Assembly (NCBI RefSeq): GCF_963677725.1
Contig: NZ_OY782507.1
Location: forward strand, 3,966,501 to 4,030,500
Direction of reading: 5' to 3'
DNA: 64,000 nt
Source of the DNA: an uncultured Cohaesibacter sp.
Lineage (GTDB): Bacteria; Pseudomonadota; Alphaproteobacteria; Rhizobiales; Cohaesibacteraceae
Shown here: in pieces, positions 34,356 through 43,830 of the stretch
Layout of the letters: the number at the start of each line of letters is the position of its first letter
How positions within the stretch are numbered: position 1 is the stretch's first letter
Made by a program: the position numbers and the translations under genes
The notes under the pieces: model-generated
What the model was told of the DNA's origin: nothing
The model's input: the letters and a program-made list of their open reading frames with translations, nothing else
Database searches by the model: none

Positions 34356-34388
34356 ACCTTTCGGCTCTCTGCTCTTAAGGATCTTTCC

Positions 34389-35318
34389 ATGACCGACAGT
34401 CTCACGGCAGGCTCCGAGACATCTGTGCCCAAACGACGCAAACGGCACAGACTAGCGCAATGGAACGGGCTTTTGTTCGTGCTCCCGGCCCTGCTCCTTG
34501 TCATTGTGTTCTTTCTTGTCCCTCTTGCTATGGCGGCCTGGATGTCGCTGCACAAATGGCCCTTGATGGGGTTCCCGCGTTGGGTCGGCCTCGACAATTA
34601 CGAACGTCTCCTAACCGACAAGAGTTTCTGGTCGTCCTTGTGGTTCACCATCCAATATACCGTCGTCATCACCATCGGGCTGTTGGGCATTGCCATGGCG
34701 CTGGCTCTGATCGTGCAAGGGCAGGGCAAGGCAATCTCACTGTATCGGACGATCTTCTTTCTGCCCGTCGTCACAGGATTTGCCTCGGCTGCTTTGCTGT
34801 GGGTGTGGCTTTCAAATGTCGATTCCGGCCTGTTTTCTCCCTTGGCGCAAAATATCGGTCTGACCACCAATAGAGTGAATATTCTGGCGAATTTCACACC
34901 AGCCTTCTGGTCGGTGATCGCCATGGTCATCTGGAAGATGGCGGGCTTTTTCATGGTGATCCTGATGAGTGGTCTGCAATCCGTTCCGACAGACTATATC
35001 GAAGCGGCGCGCATTGACGGTGCCAAGTGGCCTCAGAGGTTCCGTTACATCATCATGCCGCTCATCCGCAAACCCTTTGCCCTTGCGCTCATCCTGTGCA
35101 TCTCGGGGTCCATGCTGGCTTTTGATCAATTCTACATCATTCTCAATGGTGGGCCGCAAAACAGCACGGTGACCGCGGTTTACAAGATCTTCAACGAGAG
35201 CTTTGTTTCTTTCCGCCTTGGCTATGGTGCGGCTCTCTCGATGGTGCTGTTGTTGATCCTGTTGGTTCTCAGCGTCATCCAACTGACCCTCCTGAGCGAC
35301 AAGGAGGCAAAGAAATGA
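34389..35318 (+). CDS. Sugar ABC transporter permease (MalF-like)
   Basis: 309 residues, six predicted membrane helices. The EAA loop motif is near SVPTDYIEAARIDGAKWPQR, the coupling site for the ATPase, as in MalF-type permeases. Its stop overlaps the start of the second permease (ATGA), which shows translational coupling. AAGGATCTTTCC precedes the ATG. Confidence 0.93.
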   Translation: MTDSLTAGSETSVPKRRKRHRLAQWNGLLFVLPALLLVIVFFLVPLAMAAWMSLHKWPLMGFPRWVGLDNYERLLTDKSFWSSLWFTIQYTVVITIGLLGIAMALALIVQGQGKAISLYRTIFFLPVVTGFASAALLWVWLSNVDSGLFSPLAQNIGLTTNRVNILANFTPAFWSVIAMVIWKMAGFFMVILMSGLQSVPTDYIEAARIDGAKWPQRFRYIIMPLIRKPFALALILCISGSMLAFDQFYIILNGGPQNSTVTAVYKIFNESFVSFRLGYGAALSMVLLLILLVLSVIQLTLLSDKEAKK

Positions 35319-36211
35319 ACGCCATAACCATGCAGCACAAACCGGCAAACAGCGATGCTCCGGCACCCCGCAAAGGGCGCTATCGTTATCACAAGGTGCT
35401 GTTTCACGTCACAGCCACGCTGGTGTCGTTGCTGTTCCTCACGCCCCTGGTCTGGGTCGTGTTATCAAGCTTCCGGTCTCCTGCGGAGTCAACCACCCCG
35501 CCGCTCCCCCCTTGGCCTCGCCATGGTTTCAGCATCGATAGCTATGACCGGCTGGAAAATTTCGGTCAGTCGGTCCTCCATTATGCGGGCAACTCGCTGT
35601 TTGTGTCCGTTGGAACTTCCGTGCTGACCATCGTGGTTGCCCTGCTCGCAGGTTATGGTTTCTCGCGCTATCGGTTTCCCCTCAAGAACTTCATTTTCGT
35701 GCTTATCCTGTCAACGATGATGATCCCGTTCCAGTCAATTCTGACGCCTTTGTTCCTTCTGCTGGCAAAGCTGGGGCTTCAGAATACGCTCATCGGCTTG
35801 GTCCTGATCTATACGACGCTGCAATTGCCCTTTTCCGTTTTCATGATGCGCAATGCGTTTGATGCGGTGCCAAAGGAAATCGAGGAAGCGGCCCGCGTGG
35901 ATGGCGTGAAGGGCTGGCGGATGCTGGTTCAGGTGATGGGGCCTCTGGTTCTGCCCGGCATCGTCACCGTGGGATTGTTCGCCTTCCTCAATGCATGGAA
36001 CGAGTTTCTTGCCGCGCTGGTGCTGCTCACCGACCAGAGCAAATTCACCATGCCGGTCCTCATGACCGCCGTGCGCTATGGGCGTTTCGGTTCGGTCGAC
36101 TGGGGCGCTGTGCAAGCAGGTGTCACCCTGATGATGATCCCGTGCATGATCCTCTTTCTCATTCTTCAAAGATCCTACATCCGGGGTCTTACGGCCGGTG
36201 CCGTCAAATAG
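35315..36211 (+). CDS. Sugar ABC transporter permease (MalG-like)
   Basis: 298 residues with about six membrane helices. The EAA loop reads PKEIEEAARVDGVKGWRMLV, and the PSQTPLFL-type region QSILTPLFLLLAKLGLQNTL is also typical of MalG. The start overlaps the stop of the first permease. The GH127 gene follows after 26 bases. The frame that begins at 35995 inside this gene is a shadow of the downstream gene. Confidence 0.93.
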   Translation: MNAITMQHKPANSDAPAPRKGRYRYHKVLFHVTATLVSLLFLTPLVWVVLSSFRSPAESTTPPLPPWPRHGFSIDSYDRLENFGQSVLHYAGNSLFVSVGTSVLTIVVALLAGYGFSRYRFPLKNFIFVLILSTMMIPFQSILTPLFLLLAKLGLQNTLIGLVLIYTTLQLPFSVFMMRNAFDAVPKEIEEAARVDGVKGWRMLVQVMGPLVLPGIVTVGLFAFLNAWNEFLAALVLLTDQSKFTMPVLMTAVRYGRFGSVDWGAVQAGVTLMMIPCMILFLILQRSYIRGLTAGAVK

Positions 36212-36237
36212 GTTTCTTCCTGAACAGGGACAAGAAA

Positions 36238-38172
36238 ATGAACACACAACAAACCAACACGACCACTGGCGTCATCCCTCCCAAGGCGAAATTCCGTCCT
36301 CTTGCGGTTAATCAGATTGACGTTGGGGGCTTTTTCGGCCCCAAGATTGACGTGATCGCGACCACAACATCCAAGATCCTTCTGGACCGCTGCATGGAAG
36401 CTCGCATGCTGGAACAGGTCGACCCCGATCTGCCCAATCCCGGCATTGTTATTCCCTTCCAGCACAACAACACCGTCACAACGCAAATGTTTTGGGACTC
36501 CGATTTCGGCAAGAGCATCGAGACAGCGGCTTATGCGCTCTATCGTCATCGCGATGCCCAACTAGAAGCGCAGGTCGACACCATAATAGACGCCTATGGC
36601 CGCTTGCAGGACGAGGATGGGTATCTCAATTCCTGGTATCAACGCATTGAACCGGGCAAGCGCTGGACCAACCTGCGCGATCGGCATGAGCTTTACAATG
36701 CGGGCCATCTGATGGAAGGGGCAATCGCCTATTACCATGCTACGGGCAAGCGCAAGTTTCTAGATATCATGTGTCGCTATGCAGACTGTATTGACGCGAC
36801 TTTTGGCCCTCAAGCGGGCAATAAACGCGGCTATCCGGGGCATCCCGAACTGGAACTGGCTCTGGTCAAGCTTGGGCGCGTGACCGGTGAGCAGCGCTAT
36901 CTGGATCTGGCGAAATTCTTCGTCGATGTTCGAGGCGAGGAGCCGAATTATTTTGATGCCGAGGCGCATGAACGCGGCGAAAGTCCGGAGGATTTTCATT
37001 TCTCGACGCTGGAATATTGTCAGGCGCACAAGCCCGTGCGCGAACAGCGCGAAGTGGTGGGCCACGCCGTACGCGCAGCCTATCTCTATGCGGGCATGGC
37101 CGACGTGGCGACCGAATTTTCCGACGATAGTCTTGACCCGGCACTGAATGCCCTCTGGGAGCATTTGACCGAGCGCAACCTCTATGTCACTGGCGGTTTT
37201 GGACCATCGAAAGACAATGAAGGGCTGACCTTCGACTATGATCTGCCCAATGATTCCGCCTATGCGGAAACCTGTGCTGCGGTGGCGCTTGTCTTCTGGG
37301 CCAGTCGCATGCTTGGACGGGAACCCGATGCGCGTTATTCCGACGTTATGGAGCGGGCCCTTTACAACAATGTGTTGGCTGGCCTTTCGGACAAGGGCAG
37401 TCAGTTCTTCTATGACAACCCCCTGGAAAGCCATGGGCATCATCACCGCTGGCACTGGCATCGTTGCCCCTGCTGTCCGCCCAATGTATCGCGGCTTCTG
37501 GCGTCCATTGGCACCTATTTCTACGGGGTGTCCGAAGATGAGATTGCGGTGCATCTTTATTGCCAGAACAAGGCGGATCTTCAAGTTGCAGGCGCGAACC
37601 TCACCCTTATGCAGACGACCAAATATCCTGCCGATGGCCTTGTCGAATTTGACTTCCAACTCGATGCACCCACCCGCTTCACCTTGTCTCTGCGCATTCC
37701 TCAATGGGCTGGCAGCCATTCCCTTTGCCTGAATGGCGCACCAATCGAGGCCAAAGCGGACAAAGGTTATCTGCGCCTTTCGCGTATCTGGCAGACCGGT
37801 GACACCCTGTCTATTGACCTCGACATGCAACCACAAAAGCTCTTTGCCAACACAAAGATTGCCCACGATCAGGGGCGCGTTGCCATGCTGCGCGGGCCAA
37901 TCGTCTATTGTGTCGAGGGCGTGGATCATGACGCCCCACTGAATTGCTATGTCGTCAAGGATAGGGCGCCGATTAAGACCACTCAATCCACCGTCTGGCC
38001 TGACACTGTGGCTTTGAATGTTGACGCGTTGGTTGAATATCGCTGTGATGAGGCTCTTTACAACCCCGAGCCACCAGCGCGAAAATCCGCGACACTCAAA
38101 GCGATCCCTTATTATCTATGGGATAATCGTGAACCGGGCGAAATGCTCGTCTGGCTGCGCAGGGAGGCATGA
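36238..38172 (+). CDS. GH127 beta-L-arabinofuranosidase-like enzyme
   Basis: 644 residues, start [20 protein letters not shown] preceded by AGGG. In the characterised GH127 enzyme HypBA1 a zinc is held by Glu, Cys, Cys and Cys, one Cys being the nucleophile. The same residues appear here as Glu344 and Cys346 (YAETCAAVA) and Cys412-Cys413 ([10 protein letters not shown]). The catalytic alpha/alpha barrel is followed by beta-sandwich domains, matching the family length. No signal peptide, so it acts in the cytoplasm on imported substrate. Expected reaction: removal of beta-L-arabinofuranosyl residues, as in plant hydroxyproline-rich glycoproteins. Embedded in the importer operon. Confidence 0.9.
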   Translation: MNTQQTNTTTGVIPPKAKFRPLAVNQIDVGGFFGPKIDVIATTTSKILLDRCMEARMLEQVDPDLPNPGIVIPFQHNNTVTTQMFWDSDFGKSIETAAYALYRHRDAQLEAQVDTIIDAYGRLQDEDGYLNSWYQRIEPGKRWTNLRDRHELYNAGHLMEGAIAYYHATGKRKFLDIMCRYADCIDATFGPQAGNKRGYPGHPELELALVKLGRVTGEQRYLDLAKFFVDVRGEEPNYFDAEAHERGESPEDFHFSTLEYCQAHKPVREQREVVGHAVRAAYLYAGMADVATEFSDDSLDPALNALWEHLTERNLYVTGGFGPSKDNEGLTFDYDLPNDSAYAETCAAVALVFWASRMLGREPDARYSDVMERALYNNVLAGLSDKGSQFFYDNPLESHGHHHRWHWHRCPCCPPNVSRLLASIGTYFYGVSEDEIAVHLYCQNKADLQVAGANLTLMQTTKYPADGLVEFDFQLDAPTRFTLSLRIPQWAGSHSLCLNGAPIEAKADKGYLRLSRIWQTGDTLSIDLDMQPQKLFANTKIAHDQGRVAMLRGPIVYCVEGVDHDAPLNCYVVKDRAPIKTTQSTVWPDTVALNVDALVEYRCDEALYNPEPPARKSATLKAIPYYLWDNREPGEMLVWLRREA

Positions 38173-38174
38173 CC

Positions 38175-39272
38175 ATGAATGAGCAAGTGACTCTCGATCA
38201 CATACAAAAACGGGCTGGCGTGCGTCTAAAGCGCGTCAGCAAATCCTTCGGCACGGTTCAGGTTATTCTCGATGTGGATCTTGAAATCGAAGGGGGCGAG
38301 TTCGTCGTCTTTGTCGGACCATCAGGATGCGGCAAGTCCACGCTTTTGCGCTTGATTGCGGGCCTTGAGGAGGTGACGTGCGGGGATGTCTTGATTGCAG
38401 GCAAGGATGTCACGGAAGAAGACCCGTCTGATCGCGGGATTGCCATGGTCTTTCAGAATTATGCTCTGTATCCGCACATGACGGTCGCGCAGAATATGGG
38501 CTTTGGTCTGAAGGTTGCCGGGCGATCCAAAGCGGAGGTTGCCGCAAAGGTCCAACAGGCCGCCGACGTGCTGCAACTCAATGATTATCTGGATCGACGA
38601 CCGGGCCAGCTTTCGGGTGGACAGCGCCAACGTGTCGCCATCGGTCGCGCCATTGTCCGAGACCCGGATGTTTTTCTGTTCGACGAACCACTCTCCAACC
38701 TTGATGCGGAATTGCGCGTCGATATGCGCATCGAGATCGCCCGCTTGCACCAGAAGCTCGGCAACACGATGATTTATGTAACCCATGATCAAACCGAAGC
38801 CATGACGCTGGCCGACAAGATCGTTGTTCTGCGTGATGGTCGCGTCGAGCAAGTGGGCTCGCCGTCTACATTGTATGACGATCCTGACAATATGTTTGTG
38901 GGAGGGTTTATCGGCAGTCCCAAGATGAATTTTCTCGATGGTATCATGCGCTCCGATGGCGTGGATGTTGCCGGTGTCAGGCTCAAAACGTGCCCCTTGC
39001 GCAATCCGCCGCCGGACGGAACACCGGTTTTTGTCGGCATCAGGCCGGAACATTGGCATTTGGCTAAAGAGGGTCAGGCACCTGTCCCGTTCAATGTCAA
39101 TTTCTCCGAATTTCTCGGCGGGGCGAGTTATCTCTATGGGAAAATCGGTGACAAGAGTTGCACTGTGAATGTGGAGAGAGGCGCTATCTCACCAAGCGGA
39201 AGTATGCTGGGTCTTGGGGTGGATGAACACCATATCTGTTTGTTTGACCAAGCCGAGCAGCGCATCCGCTGA
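38175..39272 (+). CDS. Sugar ABC transporter ATP-binding protein (UgpC/MsmK type)
   Basis: 365 residues from the ATG at 38175 with AGGGAGG upstream at good spacing; an ATG at 38169 overlaps the GH127 stop and is also possible. Walker [10 protein letters not shown], signature [14 protein letters not shown], Walker [18 protein letters not shown] and His switch [11 protein letters not shown]-terminal TOBE-type regulatory domain from about residue 240. It energises the two permeases; last gene of the arabinoside operon. Confidence 0.94.
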   Translation: MNEQVTLDHIQKRAGVRLKRVSKSFGTVQVILDVDLEIEGGEFVVFVGPSGCGKSTLLRLIAGLEEVTCGDVLIAGKDVTEEDPSDRGIAMVFQNYALYPHMTVAQNMGFGLKVAGRSKAEVAAKVQQAADVLQLNDYLDRRPGQLSGGQRQRVAIGRAIVRDPDVFLFDEPLSNLDAELRVDMRIEIARLHQKLGNTMIYVTHDQTEAMTLADKIVVLRDGRVEQVGSPSTLYDDPDNMFVGGFIGSPKMNFLDGIMRSDGVDVAGVRLKTCPLRNPPPDGTPVFVGIRPEHWHLAKEGQAPVPFNVNFSEFLGGASYLYGKIGDKSCTVNVERGAISPSGSMLGLGVDEHHICLFDQAEQRIR

Positions 39273-39283
39273 CATCATGGAGT

Positions 39284-39309
39284 GCCGCATCCGACCATGC
39301 GGATGCGGC
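39284..39309. terminator. Hairpin between convergent ABC and amidohydrolase genes
   Basis: GCCGCATCC (39284-39292) pairs with GGATGCGGC (39301-39309), loop eight bases. No T-run, so possibly a Rho-associated or stabilising stem. Confidence 0.45.
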
Positions 39310-39352
39310 CAACTGGATGGTCCTGGATCTTTGGGCCAACCAGACCAGATGG

Positions 39353-40522
39353 TCAGACTGTCCCCAAACGATCCCTGACAAGTTGCACCCAAAAGGAACA
39401 ACCCCAACCGATCGCTTCATCATTGAATTCATATTCTGGGTGATGAAGATTTGCAGACGGGCCATTGCCGATATTGATCATCATGCCCGGAACCTTGTTC
39501 AGCATGAAGGCGAAGTCTTCGCCACCCAGAGTGGGCACCATATCGGTTATCACATTGTCTTCGCCTGCGATGCTGCGTGCCGCTTTGGCAGCAAACTCTG
39601 TGTGGTCTTCGTGATTGATCAGGACAGGGTAACTGCGCACATACTCAACCTCGCCGACGCAGCCATTGCCTGCAGCGATCTGAGTGATAATCTGCTTCAC
39701 ACGCTCTTCCACATGGTCCTGAACGTCCTTGTTGAGGGTGCGGACCGTGCCTTTGAGCTTGAGTTGCTGTGGAATGACATTGTGTGCATTGCCCCCTTCA
39801 ATCGCGCATAACGACACCACGTGAGATTCAAACGGATCGACGCTTCGCGCGCTCATGCTTTGAAGGGCTTGAATGATGCCTGCCAGCGCGGGGAAAGGGT
39901 CAATCGAATTGTGAGGTTCTGCTGCATGCCCGCCTTTGCCAGTGATGGTGATGTCGAGCATGTCGACGGCCCCCATATTCGGGCCAGGCGCTGTCGCGAA
40001 TTTGCCAATATCAAGCCCGGGCATGTTGTGCATGCCATAGACTTCATTGCAGGGCCAGCGATCGAATAACCCGTCTTCGATCATGGCTTGTGCCCCTGCG
40101 CCCCCTTCTTCTGCGGGCTGGAAGATCACGATCACTGTTCCATCAAATGCTCTGGACGCGGCCAGATGACGTGCGGCCCCCAGCAACATGGTGGAGTGGC
40201 CATCATGACCGCATGCATGCATTTTGCCCGGCACTTTGGAGGCATGAGGCAGGCCGGTGGCCTCTTCGATTGGCAAGGCATCCATGTCGGCGCGCAAACC
40301 AATGATTTTGCCAGAGTTGTTGCTTTGGCCCCGAATAACCCCGACAACACCGGTTTGCCCCAACCCTTCCACGACTTCATCGACACCGGCATCGCGCAAT
40401 GCGTCGGCAACCTTTTTGGCTGTGCGATGAACCTCATAGAGCAATTCGGGATTTTCATGCAAATCGTGTCGAAATGCCATTAGATAGTCAAGATCACGAG
40501 AAACCCAGTTTTCGACAGCCAT
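39353..40522 (-). CDS. M20-family amidohydrolase, candidate N-carbamoyl-cysteine hydrolase
   Basis: 389 residues. Zinc-site motifs of M20D/hippurate hydrolase-type enzymes: GLRADMDALPI, HACGHDGHSTMLLGAA, QPAEEGGAGA, and the dimerisation-domain GGHAAEPHNSIDP. The C-terminal metal His is in SANLHHPEYEFND. Such enzymes cleave N-acyl or N-carbamoyl amino acids. In Pseudomonas, an M20-like amidohydrolase converts N-carbamoyl-L-cysteine to L-cysteine after ATC hydrolase; this gene lies three bases after an ATC-hydrolase-family gene, so the same step is inferred here. Last gene of the cluster. Confidence 0.85.
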   Translation of the reverse strand: MAVENWVSRDLDYLMAFRHDLHENPELLYEVHRTAKKVADALRDAGVDEVVEGLGQTGVVGVIRGQSNNSGKIIGLRADMDALPIEEATGLPHASKVPGKMHACGHDGHSTMLLGAARHLAASRAFDGTVIVIFQPAEEGGAGAQAMIEDGLFDRWPCNEVYGMHNMPGLDIGKFATAPGPNMGAVDMLDITITGKGGHAAEPHNSIDPFPALAGIIQALQSMSARSVDPFESHVVSLCAIEGGNAHNVIPQQLKLKGTVRTLNKDVQDHVEERVKQIITQIAAGNGCVGEVEYVRSYPVLINHEDHTEFAAKAARSIAGEDNVITDMVPTLGGEDFAFMLNKVPGMMINIGNGPSANLHHPEYEFNDEAIGWGCSFWVQLVRDRLGTV

Positions 40523-40525
40523 GAT

Positions 40526-40993
40526 CTACCCTTTCTTCATCTTGTATCGGAAATCGCAGTGGGACGCGCCTTGCATGATGGTTTGCGTGCGCGTCAGTTC
40601 GATATCTTCGTTATAGCCGATACAGAAATCACCGTCCCGATTGCAGGATAATAAGTGTCCGATGTCACCCAAACCCATTTCGCGATACATTTCTGAATAG
40701 CGGCACCGGGTGACGTTGAACTCCATTTTCTCTTTTTCGGCGACCAGAACATCCATTTGCAGGGCGTCTTCCTTGGTCCAATTGGGCAAAATGGCTGCAA
40801 AATCAGCCAGATCGGGGGCGTGGCCCAGATCTTCGGCAAGGCTTTTTCCCTGTTCAATCGCAGAGCGAGAACAGGTTTCTCCAATCACGGCCTCGGCTTC
40901 TTCTCTACCGGATCGCTCGGTGATGACATCAAGTACATGTTTGAGGATCATCGCTTCAATGCGGCGACGCTCCAGAATGGGAATGTCTTTCAT
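40526..40993 (-). CDS. L-2-amino-thiazoline-4-carboxylate (ATC) hydrolase family protein 1
   Basis: 155 residues, starting MKDIPILERRRIEAMILKHV. The region FNVTRCRYSEMYREMGLGDI then GHLLSCNRDGDFCIGYN and ELTRTQTIMQGASHCDFRY is the recognised core of the family, with conserved cysteines. Family members open the thiazoline ring of L-ATC to N-carbamoyl-L-cysteine. It sits between the FAD oxidoreductase (11-base gap) and the M20 amidohydrolase (3-base gap), clearly one operon. No signal peptide. Confidence 0.85.
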   Translation of the reverse strand: MKDIPILERRRIEAMILKHVLDVITERSGREEAEAVIGETCSRSAIEQGKSLAEDLGHAPDLADFAAILPNWTKEDALQMDVLVAEKEKMEFNVTRCRYSEMYREMGLGDIGHLLSCNRDGDFCIGYNEDIELTRTQTIMQGASHCDFRYKMKKG

Positions 40994-41004
40994 GGCGGCT
41001 TTCT

Positions 41005-42315
41005 CTAGAGTTTGGGTTCGCGTTTGTCCTTGAACTGGTACCAGGCGAGATAGAAGGGGGCGATCTTTCTGCCGATCGCATGGAATGGCAAAGCCTTTGG
41101 CGTTGTGGTGGGAAGGGCAAGACCTGCCACGTCCTCACCTGCGATTGCCCGGGCCATCTCGCGTCCGAGCGCGTAGCCCAGCGCGACACCGCGACCGTTG
41201 CAGCCAATCCACGTCCAGCCATTTGGCCCCAGATTGTGGACGCGCGGGAAACGATCCCAGTTCATGGAAAGATAGCCATTCCAGACATGGGTCATTTTGG
41301 GGGGAGACAATTGAGGGAAGCTATCGGCAAGATTGTGCGCGGCCTTATGGGCAATTCGTGCAGTCAGATCACCAAAGCCCATGATCGCGCCCCCTGTGAT
41401 CAGGCGATTGTCCCTGTCATAATGGAAGAAACGCAAGTCTCCGCGCGTGTCGGACACGGCCTGCCTGCCGGGCAGAATCGTTGCCTGCAAGTCGCTCGAC
41501 AAGGGCTCGGTCGACATCTGCCAGGAATTGACCGGCACTATCGAGCGGGCCAACCTGCTGCTCAGGTTCGGGACGATTTCGCCGGTATAGGCATTGGTCG
41601 CCAAAATCAGCGCGCGAGCCGTGACCTCGCCCTTTGCGGTCTTGACGATCCATTTCGCACCGTCATGGGCGTAGCTCAGCACCGGGCTTTGTTCGAAGAT
41701 TTGTACGCCAAGGGCTTCAACGGATCCCGCCAGACCGCGAGCCAGCCCCAACGGGTTGATGTGGCCGCCGCTGGGGGCCAGCATGCCGCCATACCAACGG
41801 TCTGTGCCAAGCAGCTCGGTGGTTGCAGCACGATCAAGATAGTGTGTTTCCAGTCCAAAACGGCGCCAGGTTTCCACGCGCTTCTGGCTCAGTTTGGTGC
41901 GGCCGGGGGAATGGGCTGGCTGGAACCAGCCGGTTTGCTCTGCATCTGCAGCCTTGACGATATCGTCCTCTCGGATGGCGGAAAACAGCATATCGGCAGA
42001 CGCTCCGATCAATTCTGAAAAGCGTCTGCCGGTCTCTCCAAATCGGGCGACCCATGCGTCGGGTTCCGCTGCGGTGAGCGTGGGGATGACCTGCCCATTG
42101 TTGCGGCCAGATGCGCCCCAGCCAATGGCCATGCCTTCGAGCAGAATGACATTATGTCCGGACTTGGCAAGATGCCGTGCCGCCCCAAGACCGGTGAAGC
42201 CTCCGCCGATGATGACGGTATCGGTCTCTTTTTTGCCCTCAAGTGCGGTGGTTGGTTCGCGTGGAGGGGCTGTTTGTGCCCATATGGTGGGGGGGAAGGC
42301 TACCGTGTTTGCCAT
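41005..42315 (-). CDS. FAD-dependent amine/amino-acid oxidoreductase (DAO type)
   Basis: 436 residues with the ATG at 42315, which has GGAG at eight bases; longer frames to 42597 run into the upstream ABC gene. Rossmann motif TVIIGGGFTGLGAARHLAKS and GWGASGRNNGQVIP mark the DadA/glycine-oxidase-like (DAO) group; NGWTWIGCNGRGVALGYALG near the end is the second FAD-binding segment. Predicted to oxidise an amino-acid-like compound with oxygen or an electron carrier. In this cluster it may act on the imported thiazoline or thiazolidine, by inference. Confidence 0.85.
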   Translation of the reverse strand: MANTVAFPPTIWAQTAPPREPTTALEGKKETDTVIIGGGFTGLGAARHLAKSGHNVILLEGMAIGWGASGRNNGQVIPTLTAAEPDAWVARFGETGRRFSELIGASADMLFSAIREDDIVKAADAEQTGWFQPAHSPGRTKLSQKRVETWRRFGLETHYLDRAATTELLGTDRWYGGMLAPSGGHINPLGLARGLAGSVEALGVQIFEQSPVLSYAHDGAKWIVKTAKGEVTARALILATNAYTGEIVPNLSSRLARSIVPVNSWQMSTEPLSSDLQATILPGRQAVSDTRGDLRFFHYDRDNRLITGGAIMGFGDLTARIAHKAAHNLADSFPQLSPPKMTHVWNGYLSMNWDRFPRVHNLGPNGWTWIGCNGRGVALGYALGREMARAIAGEDVAGLALPTTTPKALPFHAIGRKIAPFYLAWYQFKDKREPKL

Positions 42316-42370
42316 TGAGACACTCCGATGCTCAGTATTTGACATGGTGTTGATGGGGGAGAAGAACGGC

Positions 42371-43078
42371 TCAATGGACATGGCCTCCCAGATAGGCCTC
42401 TGCAATGCGGGGGTCGTTTGCCAAGTCCTGCGACTTGCCGTCCACCACGATCTTGCCATGTTCAATGACGTAGGCGTGATCTGAGACGCGAAGGGCTGCT
42501 TTGACATTCTGCTCAACGAGCAGAACCGCGTAGCCTTCTTGCCGAATTTTTGACACAAGATCGCAGATGAATCCGACCAGTCGCGGTGCAAGGCCAAGAG
42601 ATGGCTCGTCCAGAAGCAGGACTTTGGGCTTGCGCATCAAGGCCCTGCCGATGCACAGCATCTGTTGCTCGCCACCGGACATGGAGCCTGCTTGTTGTTT
42701 GAGCCTTTCCCTGAGAACCGGGAACAAGGACAAGACACTGTCTAGTTCTTGCCGGCCCAGCGGACCACCGCCGACAATAAGGTTTTCAAGCACTGTCATG
42801 TTGGAGAAAATCTGTCGACCTTCGGGGGCTTGCATGACTCCACGATCAACGATCTCGTTGCTTTTGAGGCCTGAAATGTCTTGGCCATCGAGCAAGATTT
42901 CGCCCCCGGTGGCCGAATAGATGCCCGAGATGCACCGCATGAGCGATGTTTTGCCGACACCATTGGCTCCAAGCACGGACACGATCCCCTTTTCCGGCAG
43001 GGATACGCTGACATCGTGAAGAATCTCCTGAACCCCGATTTTGAGTGAGAGATTCTTTATCTCGAGAAGATTGCTCAT
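42371..43078 (-). CDS. livF: Branched-chain-type ABC transporter ATP-binding protein (LivF-like)
   Basis: 235 residues. Walker A GANGVGKTS, signature MSGGEQQMLCIGRAL and Walker B LLLDEPSLGLAP match LivF. Its start overlaps the stop of the upstream LivG gene by four bases (ATGA). Together with LivG, LivH, LivM and the binding protein it forms a complete HAAT-type importer. Substrate of this copy is probably not a branched-chain amino acid, judging by the enzymes around it. Confidence 0.93.
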   Translation of the reverse strand: MSNLLEIKNLSLKIGVQEILHDVSVSLPEKGIVSVLGANGVGKTSLMRCISGIYSATGGEILLDGQDISGLKSNEIVDRGVMQAPEGRQIFSNMTVLENLIVGGGPLGRQELDSVLSLFPVLRERLKQQAGSMSGGEQQMLCIGRALMRKPKVLLLDEPSLGLAPRLVGFICDLVSKIRQEGYAVLLVEQNVKAALRVSDHAYVIEHGKIVVDGKSQDLANDPRIAEAYLGGHVH

Positions 43079-43830
43079 TGCTCATCGCTCCCCAAATAGG
43101 CTTCCAGAACAGCGGGATCCTTGCGGACATTGGCAGGCACATCATCGGCAATCTTGCTGCCGGATGCGAGCACGACAATGCGATCGCATATGCCCATCAC
43201 GAGGCCCATGTCATGCTCAACGAGCATGATGGTCAAACCTTCTTGTTTGAGGCTTTTGATGAATTGGGCAAGTTCGGCGGTTTCCGTGTCATTCATGCCT
43301 GCTGCTGGTTCATCGAGAATGAGCAGTTCTGGCTTCATGGCCAGAGCGCGGGCGATTTCAAGATATTTCCGCTTGCCGTAGGAGAGGTTTGCGGCGAGAT
43401 CATCGGCATGCTCGGCAAGTCCGACTTTCTCAAGCATTTCCCAGCTTCTTTGAGAAATCTGATTGGCTTTCGCTTTCCCGCCGATGAGTGAGGAAAGCGG
43501 GGTGACACCAGCAATGCCCAGAGCACCGACGGTGATGTTGTCAAACACCGTCATATTGGGAAAGACGCGCAAATTCTGGAAGGTGCGCGACATGCCCTTG
43601 TGCGCAATCTTGTTGGCAGCCAATCCTGTAATCTTCTCACCTTTGAACAAGACGTCCCCTGAGGTGGGCGGCGTGAAGCCGGAAATCAGGTTAAAGAGAG
43701 TGGTTTTGCCTGCGCCATTCGGTCCGATCAGCCCCATCAATTCGCCTTCAGCAAGTTCGATGGAAACATTGTCGACGGCTTTCAGACCGCCAAAGGTGCG
43801 GGTCAGTGCATCCAGTTCGAGTATCGTCAT
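43075..43830 (-). CDS. livG: Branched-chain-type ABC transporter ATP-binding protein (LivG-like)
   Basis: 251 residues from the ATG at 43830, which overlaps the LivM stop (ATGA). Walker A GPNGAGKTTLFNLISGF, signature LSYGKRKYLEIARAL and Walker B LLILDEPAAGMND, plus the LivG-typical extended C-terminus. A GTG start at 43839 would add three residues. Second ATPase of the importer. Confidence 0.93.
   Translation of the reverse strand: MTILELDALTRTFGGLKAVDNVSIELAEGELMGLIGPNGAGKTTLFNLISGFTPPTSGDVLFKGEKITGLAANKIAHKGMSRTFQNLRVFPNMTVFDNITVGALGIAGVTPLSSLIGGKAKANQISQRSWEMLEKVGLAEHADDLAANLSYGKRKYLEIARALAMKPELLILDEPAAGMNDTETAELAQFIKSLKQEGLTIMLVEHDMGLVMGICDRIVVLASGSKIADDVPANVRKDPAVLEAYLGSDEQ

Noticed and set aside
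35995-36237. N-terminal extension of the GH127 frame
   Set aside because: It lies inside the MalG-like permease gene; the ribosome site and family length support the start at 36238.
36760-37986. 408-codon frame opposite the GH127 gene
   Set aside because: Shadow; the GH127 frame has all catalytic residues.
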